Origin: UBA2137 sp050251555
Lineage (GTDB): Bacteria; Pseudomonadota; Alphaproteobacteria; Micavibrionales; Micavibrionaceae
NCBI GenBank assembly: GCA_050251555.1
Contig: JBFWMN010000001.1
Location: 1 to 64,000, forward strand
Direction: 5' to 3'
DNA length: 64,000 bases
The translations under genes and the position numbers were made by a program. This document shows, one piece after another, positions 27,368-34,490 of the stretch. Below the pieces are notes generated by a model. It did no database searches. It was not told the origin of the DNA and worked only from the letters and a program-made list of their open reading frames with translations. The first letter of the stretch is position 1; each line of letters begins with the position of its first letter.

Positions 27368-28136
27368 GTCCGAGACTTTCATTAAAACACATCATGCAAT
27401 CCCCGCAGGCACCCGCATTTATGCGATCGGTGACTTGCACGGGCATTTGAGCGCGCTGCAAAAAATGCATCTTGCCATTGATAATGATATGGCAAAGCGT
27501 GAAGAGATGCCGACAACCATTATCTATCTCGGTGACTATATCGACCGCGGCCCTGAAAGCAAAGCGCTTGTTGAGCGTCTGGCGATGCTGCAAGCCCAAG
27601 ATGACGGCATCAATCGTGTGTTCTTACGCGGCAATCACGAGAACGCTTTTCTGGGTTTCTTGCGCGATCCCATGCGTTACGGTCTTGCTTGGCTGAAATA
27701 TGGCGGGATTGAAACTTCATTGAGCTATGGGGCGAAAATTCCCGAAGGCGGTATTTTTACACCCTCCGATATGGAAAAACTGGCTGCCGAGCTGATTGAG
27801 AAAGTCCCCGAACATCACATTCTTTTTATGCGCGATCTGCTCTATCGCTATGAACTGGGTAATTATCTGTTCGTACATGCGGGAGTTCGGCCGGGGGTGC
27901 CTCTCCATGAACAGGACCGTTTTGATCTGGTGACGATCCGCGAGCCGTTTCTGTCCTCGCCGCATGATCACGGCTATCGGGTTGTGCATGGGCATACTAT
28001 TACGCCTGCGCCCGTCGTTTTGCCCAATCGCATCGGTCTTGATACGGGATTTTATGATCAGGGTGTGCTGACGGCCTTACGCCTTGAGGGGAATGACGGC
28101 GAAATTCTGCAAATTAGCGATCCGGACTTTGCGTAA
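27366..28136 (+). CDS. PPP-family metallophosphatase (serine/threonine type)
   Basis: The start at 27366 (MSETFIKTHHAIPAG) gives 256 residues. All metal-ligand motifs of the PPP family are intact: GDLHGH near residue 20, YLGDYIDRGPES near 54, LRGNHENAF near 87, a FVHAG and a late VHGHTITP. Bacterial members dephosphorylate proteins or small molecules such as diadenosine tetraphosphate. It contrasts with the degenerate relative at 55777-56598. ispH follows after 31 bases. Confidence 0.9.
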   Translation: MSETFIKTHHAIPAGTRIYAIGDLHGHLSALQKMHLAIDNDMAKREEMPTTIIYLGDYIDRGPESKALVERLAMLQAQDDGINRVFLRGNHENAFLGFLRDPMRYGLAWLKYGGIETSLSYGAKIPEGGIFTPSDMEKLAAELIEKVPEHHILFMRDLLYRYELGNYLFVHAGVRPGVPLHEQDRFDLVTIREPFLSSPHDHGYRVVHGHTITPAPVVLPNRIGLDTGFYDQGVLTALRLEGNDGEILQISDPDFA

Positions 28137-28167
28137 AGCGTGAAGAGGCGGTATAAGGCTTGCTGAT

Positions 28168-29139
28168 ATGACGACAAAAGCACCTCTTCTTATTCGCCTT
28201 GCGGCACCGCGTGGATTTTGCGCAGGTGTTGACCGTGCGATCCAGATTGTCGAAAAGGCCCTCGAGAAATACGGCGCACCCGTTTATGTGCGCCATGAGA
28301 TCGTTCATAACGCCTTTGTTGTCGATAATTTGAAGGCCAAAGGCGCGATCTTTGTCGAGGAGCTGACCGAAATTCCTGATGACGGGCAACCTGTTATTTT
28401 TTCAGCGCATGGCGTACCGAAATCCGTCCCCAAAGACGCCGAAGAGCGCGAGATGTTTTATATCGATGCGACATGCCCGTTGGTGAGCAAAGTGCATCGT
28501 GAGGCCGAGCGTCATTTTAACGAGGGGCGGGAAATACTCCTGATCGGTCATAAAGGTCACCCCGAAGTGATCGGCACGATGGGCCAGCTTCCGCAAGGCG
28601 CCGTGCAGCTTGTCGAGACATTGGATGATATTGAAAAGCTGAATGTCACCAATCCCGATAATCTGGCCTATTGCACGCAAACCACGCTGTCGGTGGATGA
28701 TACGGCGGAACTTGTAGAGGCTTTAAGGTTACGTTTTCCCAATATCCGTTTACCGCACAAAGAAGATATTTGTTACGCGACCACCAATCGTCAGGCCGCG
28801 GTCAAACATATTGCCGCGACATGCGATGCGATGATTGTGATTGGCGCACCCAACTCATCCAATTCCAACCGCCTTGTCGAGGTCGCACGTTCCTATGGCT
28901 GCGCTCGAGCCATGCTGGTGCGCGACGGTGCGGATGTCGATATCGACTGGCTGAAGGGTGTCAAAGTTTTAGGCTTAACAGCAGGGGCCTCCGCACCCGA
29001 AGTTTTGGTCGAAAATGTGATTGCGACCCTTGAGACGCATTTTGATGTGACGCGTGAGGAAGTGGTGCTCGAAGAAGAGACCGTCGTGTTCAATATTCCG
29101 CGTATTTTACGTGAATCCGAGGAAAGAAAAGTCTCGTGA
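28168..29139 (+). CDS. ispH: 4-hydroxy-3-methylbut-2-enyl diphosphate reductase
   Basis: This 323-residue Fe-S enzyme makes IPP and DMAPP in the last step of the MEP pathway. The three cluster Cys residues are in APRGFCAGVDRAI (near 18), DATCPLVSKVH (near 102) and ICYATTNRQ (near 203), with ESHG-region equivalent FSAHGVPKSV and the substrate motif GAPNSSNSNRL. With dxs and ispA it puts three isoprenoid genes in 6 kb. Its TGA overlaps the rnhA GTG start. Confidence 0.96.
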   Translation: MTTKAPLLIRLAAPRGFCAGVDRAIQIVEKALEKYGAPVYVRHEIVHNAFVVDNLKAKGAIFVEELTEIPDDGQPVIFSAHGVPKSVPKDAEEREMFYIDATCPLVSKVHREAERHFNEGREILLIGHKGHPEVIGTMGQLPQGAVQLVETLDDIEKLNVTNPDNLAYCTQTTLSVDDTAELVEALRLRFPNIRLPHKEDICYATTNRQAAVKHIAATCDAMIVIGAPNSSNSNRLVEVARSYGCARAMLVRDGADVDIDWLKGVKVLGLTAGASAPEVLVENVIATLETHFDVTREEVVLEEETVVFNIPRILRESEERKVS

Positions 29140-29582
29140 CAGCCAAAGGCAAAGTCATCATTTATACGGATGGTGCGTGCTCGGGGAATCCGGGGCCGGG
29201 CGGCTGGGGTGCGATCCTTGCCTACAATGGTAGCGAGAAAGAGCTTTACGGCGGCGAACCTGAAACCACCAATAACCGTATGGAGCTGATGGCAGCCATT
29301 AAGGCACTGGAGGCGCTGACGCGTCCTGTCAAAATAGAACTTTATACGGACAGCTCCTACGTCCAAAAGGGTGTTATGGAGTGGATGTCGGGGTGGAAAG
29401 CCAAAGGCTGGCGCACTTCTGACAAGAAAGAGGTCAAGAACCGCGATCTCTGGGAGGAGCTGGACGCACTGGTCTCCAAACACGATGTGACCTTCCATTG
29501 GGTGAAGGGACACGCCGGACACCCTGAAAATGAGCGGGCTGACGCTCTGGCTGTCAAAGGTCGCGATTCGATGATGGTTTGA
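29136..29582 (+). CDS. rnhA: Ribonuclease HI
   Basis: The start is a GTG overlapping the ispH stop (GTGA), giving 148 residues. The catalytic carboxylates are visible: Asp in YTDGACSGNPGPGGWG, Glu in NNRMELMAAI, Asp in LYTDSSYV, and Asp in the late HPENERADALA. The enzyme removes RNA from RNA-DNA hybrids. Translational coupling to ispH is likely. Confidence 0.95.
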   Translation: MTAKGKVIIYTDGACSGNPGPGGWGAILAYNGSEKELYGGEPETTNNRMELMAAIKALEALTRPVKIELYTDSSYVQKGVMEWMSGWKAKGWRTSDKKEVKNRDLWEELDALVSKHDVTFHWVKGHAGHPENERADALAVKGRDSMMV

Positions 29583-29628
29583 CCAATCAGCCGATTTGGT
29601 TAGACAAAAATCCCCGCTTCACGTATTC

Positions 29629-29645
29629 TTATCCACATATCCACA
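29629..29645. promoter_or_regulatory. Two adjacent DnaA boxes
   Basis: TTATCCACA at 29629-29637 is a perfect strong DnaA box; ATATCCACA at 29637-29645 differs by one base and follows directly. They lie about 140 bases before the unknown gene at 29784 and just upstream of a CtrA-type site, so they may regulate that gene. Confidence 0.6.
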
Positions 29646-29680
29646 AAGAAAACAGACCATTCGGGCACTTTTGGCCCGCG

Positions 29681-29695
29681 TTAAGAGTCTGTTAA
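29681..29695. promoter_or_regulatory. CtrA box with an internal GANTC methylation site
   Basis: TTAAGAGTCTGTTAA is an exact TTAA-N7-TTAA, the recognition sequence of the alphaproteobacterial cell-cycle regulator CtrA. The seven-base spacer contains GAGTC, a target of the CcrM methylase. It is 89 bases before the ATG of the unknown gene at 29784. Confidence 0.65.
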
Positions 29696-29783
29696 GGGCT
29701 TGGGCGAAGCATGGAAGTATGAGGTGCAAAAAACAAAGGCACCCGCACTTTTCAAAAAGACGCGTATGAGGAAGGAGAGCCCC

Positions 29784-30224
29784 ATGAAGTCGAACGATAA
29801 CAGAGTGAACAGTTTCTCGAGTAAGATTATTCTACCCCTGCCGCCTGAAGATCCGATTACACAGGCCATGGAAATGGATGTATATGCGCAGTTTATGCGT
29901 CACCTACGTCATCTGAACCATTCCCGCATGGAAGTCAAAATCTTGAATTCCATTGATTATGTGGCCCATATGACAGGTAATTCCGAAGCCCATGTGACCA
30001 AAATCCTTGTGGATTTAGGTCTTCGTGCCCCGCGCTTTGCGCTGCCTGCCTCGTATTTGGATTTTGCAGATGCGGCAATGGTTCGTACAGCTTACGCACT
30101 GGCTCCATCACAAGCCTTGAGAGAGCTGGAGCATCATTGGGAAGAGATTGGCGATGACCGTTTTGCAGCACTCAGACAGCAAAACTGGTTGCGTATGGAT
30201 GAGGATTTGTTCTCAAGAGCCTAA
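29784..30224 (+). CDS. Hypothetical protein, possible cell-cycle-regulated DNA-binding protein
   Basis: The ATG at 29784 has AAGGAG six bases upstream and gives 146 residues; the longer frame from 29700 has no ribosome site. The protein is soluble and mainly helical. A stretch near residues 56-80 (YVAHMTGNSEAHVTKILVDL) has the look of a helix-turn-helix, but I do not recognise the family. The upstream 200 bases hold two DnaA boxes and a CtrA box, so replication- or cell-cycle-linked expression is inferred. It is convergent with the penicillin-binding protein gene, 25 bases away. Confidence 0.75.
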   Translation: MKSNDNRVNSFSSKIILPLPPEDPITQAMEMDVYAQFMRHLRHLNHSRMEVKILNSIDYVAHMTGNSEAHVTKILVDLGLRAPRFALPASYLDFADAAMVRTAYALAPSQALRELEHHWEEIGDDRFAALRQQNWLRMDEDLFSRA

Positions 30225-30249
30225 GAGGCGATGTGGTCTTTTCTCGTCT

Positions 30250-32256
30250 TTAGTCGTTAAAGCGGCCATAGCCGACATTTTCGCCATACCCGTCCGCATT
30301 ATCAGGGTGGGCTGATTGAACATCATTTCTGTTACCTGCATTCAACGGTATCACACCGTTTTCACCGTCGCTGTTTTCGCCGAATGAAAAGATGCGGGTC
30401 AAAAGATTGCCAAAGCTGTTGCTTGAACCCATCATTTCCTCATAAGGGGCAGGGGTGGGGTCTGCCATCGCCGCCTGAACAATTGCCTTCCATGAACGCG
30501 CAGGGAAAGAACCGCCTGTTACGCGTGCCGTGGGGGAGTTGTTATCATTCCCGTACCAGACAAGGGCGATATAATCATTGGTGAAACCGTCAAACCATGC
30601 ATCACGGTGCTCCTGCGAAGTTCCTGTCTTACCGGCAGCCCAGACACCCGGATTGGCAGCAGCGCCTGTCCCTTGGACAACAACCGAGTGCATCATCTCC
30701 TTTAATTGTGTGACGGGGTAGCCTGGAATGACTTGCGGAGGTTTGGCTTCGGCGCGCTTATACAGCACAGTGCCGTCTTTTTTCTTCACGCGCTTGATGC
30801 CAAATGGTTCAATCGCCAGGCCGTTTGAACGAATGGATGCATAGACTGAAGCCATCTCGACCATTGTCACGCCGTTACTGCCCAAAGCCGTGGAGAGGTT
30901 GGGAACCAAATCCGAGGTAATCCCCATCATGCGGGCCGTATCAATGATGTTTTGACCTCCGACATTGTAAGCCAGTTGTACGGCGACGGTGTTTAAGGAA
31001 AGGGTCAGGGCCTCATACAATGTGACGGGGCCGTAATATTTATTCCCGAAATTTTCTGGTCTGTAGCCGTTATAGGAAATCGGTTCATCAATGACCACGC
31101 TATCCAAACCGTACCCTGCACGCAGCGCCGTCAGATAGACGATCGGTTTGAAGGATGATCCGGGTGATCTCATGGCTTTTGTAGCGCGGTTGAACTGGCT
31201 TTGCGAATAGCTGGCACCACCGACAAGCGCGATAACCGAACCGTCGGGGCGCAGTACCATCGAGGCCCCTTCAGAAAATTTATTCTTTGCGCCTGACTCG
31301 GTCACCGTACGGGTAATTTCCATGGCGACGGCTTTTTCAACGTCGGGGTCCATGGTGGTTTCGACAATCACGTCACCGGCCTCGACCACGTTTATGAGAT
31401 CATCCAGTTGCTCGACAATCCAGTCGGAATAGTAGCGTGCCGCATTTTTCGGTGTCGGTTTTTTCTCGGGAACGGGTAGGGATGTGCCGCGTTTCTTGAC
31501 GTCGGATTCCTTTAAATAACCGGCATCCACCATGTTGTTCAATACGACATTGGCGCGCTCATTGGACGCTTTCGGATTGCTGATCGGCGAATAGCGGGAA
31601 GGGGCCTTCAATAGACCAGCAAGAATGGCGCATTCACGTAAATTCAAATCTTCAGGATCTTTGTCAAAATAGACGCGCGATGCGGCATCGACGCCGTAAG
31701 CCCCACCGCCTAAATAGACGCGGTTCAGATAGGCGCTTAAGATCTCATCTTTGGAGAGCTTGACCTCCAGCCAGATGGCAAGCATCGCTTCCTGAATTTT
31801 ACGTGACAATGTGCGGTCTTTCGTCAGGAACAGGTTTTTGGCAAGCTGCTGGGTGATGGTGGATGCACCTTGCACGACACCTTTATGGGTTGCATTCACG
31901 ACGATGGCGCGCATGATCCCGATCGGATCAAGACCGAAATGATAGTAAAAGCGGCGGTCTTCGGTTGCCAGAACCGCATGAACAAGGTCTTCGGGCAAAT
32001 CTTTAACGGACAGGTTACGGCCTTTATGATCGCCGTAGCGGGCGACGACCGAACCGTCATTGGCTAAAACCGTAATGGCGGGTTTGCGGACAAACTGAGC
32101 ATTGCGCATCAATTCAGGCAATTCGCGCCCGTACCATGCCAAAATGCCGACCAGAAGAATGGCACACCATAGGCCGAAGACGAAAAGCCATTTGACCAGT
32201 CCTCCGATAAAGGATCTGTCCTGCTTCGTTTTTGTCTTTTTCGTGTTTTTTGCCAT
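30250..32256 (-). CDS. Class A penicillin-binding protein (PBP1A family)
   Basis: This 668-residue bifunctional enzyme has a basic cytoplasmic start, one membrane anchor near residues 22-42, then the GT51 glycosyltransferase domain with ATEDRRFYYHFGLDPIGI (catalytic Glu) and GASTITQQLAKNLFL. The transpeptidase domain shows the nucleophile Ser in SPGSSFKPIVYL, SLNTVAV and KTGTSQEHRDAW. It polymerises and cross-links peptidoglycan. The C-terminal 60 residues are polar and Asn/Gly-rich. It is shorter than E. coli PBP1A and lacks an obvious OB insert. Confidence 0.92.
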   Translation of the reverse strand: MAKNTKKTKTKQDRSFIGGLVKWLFVFGLWCAILLVGILAWYGRELPELMRNAQFVRKPAITVLANDGSVVARYGDHKGRNLSVKDLPEDLVHAVLATEDRRFYYHFGLDPIGIMRAIVVNATHKGVVQGASTITQQLAKNLFLTKDRTLSRKIQEAMLAIWLEVKLSKDEILSAYLNRVYLGGGAYGVDAASRVYFDKDPEDLNLRECAILAGLLKAPSRYSPISNPKASNERANVVLNNMVDAGYLKESDVKKRGTSLPVPEKKPTPKNAARYYSDWIVEQLDDLINVVEAGDVIVETTMDPDVEKAVAMEITRTVTESGAKNKFSEGASMVLRPDGSVIALVGGASYSQSQFNRATKAMRSPGSSFKPIVYLTALRAGYGLDSVVIDEPISYNGYRPENFGNKYYGPVTLYEALTLSLNTVAVQLAYNVGGQNIIDTARMMGITSDLVPNLSTALGSNGVTMVEMASVYASIRSNGLAIEPFGIKRVKKKDGTVLYKRAEAKPPQVIPGYPVTQLKEMMHSVVVQGTGAAANPGVWAAGKTGTSQEHRDAWFDGFTNDYIALVWYGNDNNSPTARVTGGSFPARSWKAIVQAAMADPTPAPYEEMMGSSNSFGNLLTRIFSFGENSDGENGVIPLNAGNRNDVQSAHPDNADGYGENVGYGRFND

Positions 32257-32340
32257 TCAATTACTATCCCTTGCGCACAGTCTTTTACGTCACGGACGGG
32301 TTTTTCGCAAGGGAAGAAGTGGAGAGGGGTTTGGCTCAGC

Positions 32341-32874
32341 TTAGCCGCAAGCAACCCAGAAGCGTTTACGTGAAGGAAAGCAATCGGTTGCAGGTGTTTC
32401 ATCCCAGAATTCACCGCCTTGGCTCTCGATAATATGGGCGGCACGGTTTGCATCGGGGGCGATCGTCACAAGGGCCTTATCAATGCCTAGGTGATGGGCA
32501 ATGGGAAGCGCTTTGCGCAGGATTTTTTTGCCAAAACCCTTGCCGCGCAGGGATGGACGGATCTGGAAATGCAGATGTCCGCCCCATTTTTCCAAATGCC
32601 AGTTCAAGCGGTGGCGGATTTCGACAGAGCCGATATAGATATCGTCTTTGACAAGCCAGAGAACGGTTTCGGGCACGATCTCAACCCATTCCTGACAAGG
32701 CTTATGGAGCATGCGGCGCTCGGTGCGCAACATCTCAATAAATTCCTCGAAATTTTCCTGCAAATAGCCGGGTGAGATATGCTTATAGCGCCCTTCCGTA
32801 TGATATTCATACAGGGCCTCAATCACACTGTCCTTATAGCGGACATCAGGTCTCACAAGTTTGGATGCGCTCAT
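32341..32874 (-). CDS. GNAT-family N-acetyltransferase
   Basis: This 177-residue single-domain protein has the acetyl-CoA loop IRPSLRGKGFGKKILRKAL near residues 106-124, then the following strand KALVTIAPDANRAAHIIESQGGEF. The N-terminal half (EEFIEMLRT, VLWLVKDDIYIGSVEIRHRL) fits the GNAT core. The substrate is unknown. It lies 84 bases upstream of the penicillin-binding protein gene on the same strand. Confidence 0.85.
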   Translation of the reverse strand: MSASKLVRPDVRYKDSVIEALYEYHTEGRYKHISPGYLQENFEEFIEMLRTERRMLHKPCQEWVEIVPETVLWLVKDDIYIGSVEIRHRLNWHLEKWGGHLHFQIRPSLRGKGFGKKILRKALPIAHHLGIDKALVTIAPDANRAAHIIESQGGEFWDETPATDCFPSRKRFWVACG

Positions 32875-32899
32875 ATACTTTATATAGGCCGAATGGGTG

Positions 32900-32937
32900 T
32901 CATGTTTAATTCAGCATATGCTTATACTTTAACATGA
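32900..32937. repeat. Dyad with palindromic centre upstream of GNAT gene
   Basis: Arms TCATGTTTAA (32900-32909) and TTTAACATGA (32928-32937) match in nine of ten positions, and between them lies the perfect palindrome AGCATATGCT (32913-32922). It sits 26 bases upstream of the GNAT start codon, within the mgtE-GNAT spacer. It may be an operator; function is unknown. Confidence 0.45.
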
Positions 32938-32988
32938 ATTTTTGCACACGCACAAATCGCAAAGATGCATGCCTGAATTGTCTTTTTT

Positions 32989-34422
32989 TTACATGAGGAA
33001 AAGTGCGGCAAGGCCGAGGAAGGCGAAAAAGCCGACAACATCGGTGACCGTCGTCAACAAGACGGTTGAGGCAAGGGCAGGGTCACCGCCAGCCTTTTCG
33101 ATGAGGACGGGAATGGATGCGCCAAACAGGCCTGCTGCGACCAGATTAACAATCATTGCAAGTGCAATCACAATGCCGATCCCGATATCCTGAAACCACA
33201 GACCTGCGACGATACCTGCGATTATTGCAAAGGCCGAGCCGTTAATGGCGCCGACCAGTGTTTCTTTCCAGATGACACGCATGGCGTTAGTGGACGACAG
33301 CTCCTTGGTTGCCAGAGCGCGCACGGCAACGGTCAGGGCCTGTGTTCCCGCATTTCCACCCATTGAGGCGACAATCGGCATCAGAACGGCGAGTGCCACA
33401 ATCTGCTGGATCGTCGCATCGAAAAAGGAAATGACGAAAGATGCCAGAATGGCGGTGAAGAGGTTCACGAGAAGCCATGAAAAACGCGAACGCGTCGTGG
33501 AGAGAACGGCGCGATACAAGTCACCCGTATCAACCCCCCCGAGTTTCAGGAAGTCTTCTTCGGCTTCTTCATGGATAACTTCCAAGATATCATCAACCGT
33601 GACCACACCGATCAGGCGCTCATCTTCATCAATAACAGGCGCGGAACCCAGATTTTCACGTTGGAAAAGACGCGCAACTTCTTCCTGGTCCATTGTGGCG
33701 GGGATAGTGTGCACATCATCGAGCGTCAGATTCTCAAGCTTTTCCTTACGCTGTGAACGAATGAGGCGGTTCAGCGGAATCTCGCCCGCCACGTGATAGT
33801 CAGGTGTAATCACAATAATATCGAAGAAGTCTGTAGGCAGGTCATCGGCGGCAGCACGCAGATAATCAATGGTTTTACCGACAGTCCAGTTTTTCGGCAC
33901 GGCAACGAACTCGCGTTGCATCAATCGTCCGGCGGAATCTTCGGGGTAGCTCAAACCCTCGCGGATGGCGGCACGGGTTTTGGCGGAAACGAGTTTAATA
34001 ATCGCGTCTTGGTCTTCCGGGTCAAGCGGTAGAATAAGGTCAAGGGCGTCATCGGAGTCGAGGTCAGCAATAATCCGCGCAATCGAGCGATTGGGCAGAA
34101 ATTCCAGCATTTCCTTACGCAAACCTTCATCCAGATGCAGGAAGGTTTCGGGCTGGATATGCTCGCGATAGGCCTCGAGATAGCGGATGCGGTCTTCGGG
34201 ATCGATCTTTTGTAGGAAGTCGGCAGTATCGGCAGCCGACAGCTCTTCGGCAAAGATATGTGCGACATCTTCGGGGTCGTTGGCTTCCAAACGGTCCCAC
34301 AGACGATCAATCTCGCGGTCGTTCAGTACAACCGTGTCGTAAGGCTCGAAGGCTTCGGCGGCGGCTTCGGAAAGCTCGATACCGGGCGCGATTTCGTCTT
34401 TGGGCTGTTCGGTTTTAGCCAT
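32989..34422 (-). CDS. mgtE: Magnesium transporter MgtE
   Basis: At 477 residues this is a normal MgtE. The cytoplasmic N domain (about 1-150) holds superhelical repeats such as EDRIRYLEAYREHIQPETF and LDSDDALDLILPLDPEDQ. Two CBS domains follow (about 150-275, with VHTIPATMDQEEVARLFQ and LIGVVTVDDILEVI). Five membrane helices from about 310 include PIVASMGGNAGTQALTVAVRALA, the conserved pore region. It is a Mg2+-gated channel in the inner membrane. Confidence 0.95.
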   Translation of the reverse strand: MAKTEQPKDEIAPGIELSEAAAEAFEPYDTVVLNDREIDRLWDRLEANDPEDVAHIFAEELSAADTADFLQKIDPEDRIRYLEAYREHIQPETFLHLDEGLRKEMLEFLPNRSIARIIADLDSDDALDLILPLDPEDQDAIIKLVSAKTRAAIREGLSYPEDSAGRLMQREFVAVPKNWTVGKTIDYLRAAADDLPTDFFDIIVITPDYHVAGEIPLNRLIRSQRKEKLENLTLDDVHTIPATMDQEEVARLFQRENLGSAPVIDEDERLIGVVTVDDILEVIHEEAEEDFLKLGGVDTGDLYRAVLSTTRSRFSWLLVNLFTAILASFVISFFDATIQQIVALAVLMPIVASMGGNAGTQALTVAVRALATKELSSTNAMRVIWKETLVGAINGSAFAIIAGIVAGLWFQDIGIGIVIALAMIVNLVAAGLFGASIPVLIEKAGGDPALASTVLLTTVTDVVGFFAFLGLAALFLM

Positions 34423-34437
34423 GTGCTTTTTCCGCGC

Positions 34438-34459
34438 CTTTCCGGTTGAAGCCGGAAAG
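34438..34459. other. Hairpin in the mgtE leader / maeB 3' region
   Basis: CTTTCCGG and CCGGAAAG form an 8-bp stem with a six-base loop, ending 15 bases before the mgtE start codon. No T-run follows on the minus strand, so it is not a clear terminator. No conserved Mg2+ riboswitch structure is recognisable here. Confidence 0.4.
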
Positions 34460-34490
34460 TGTGGAGGCTGCTCCGGCTGATTAAATTATC

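Noticed and set aside
29583..29783. Chromosomal replication origin
   Set aside because: Only two DnaA boxes and no AT-rich unwinding region or typical origin neighbours (dnaA, hemE, parAB); a gene regulatory region explains them better.
34423..34490. Mg2+ riboswitch before mgtE
   Set aside because: Only one simple hairpin is present and the leader is too short for an M-box or ykkC-size aptamer.
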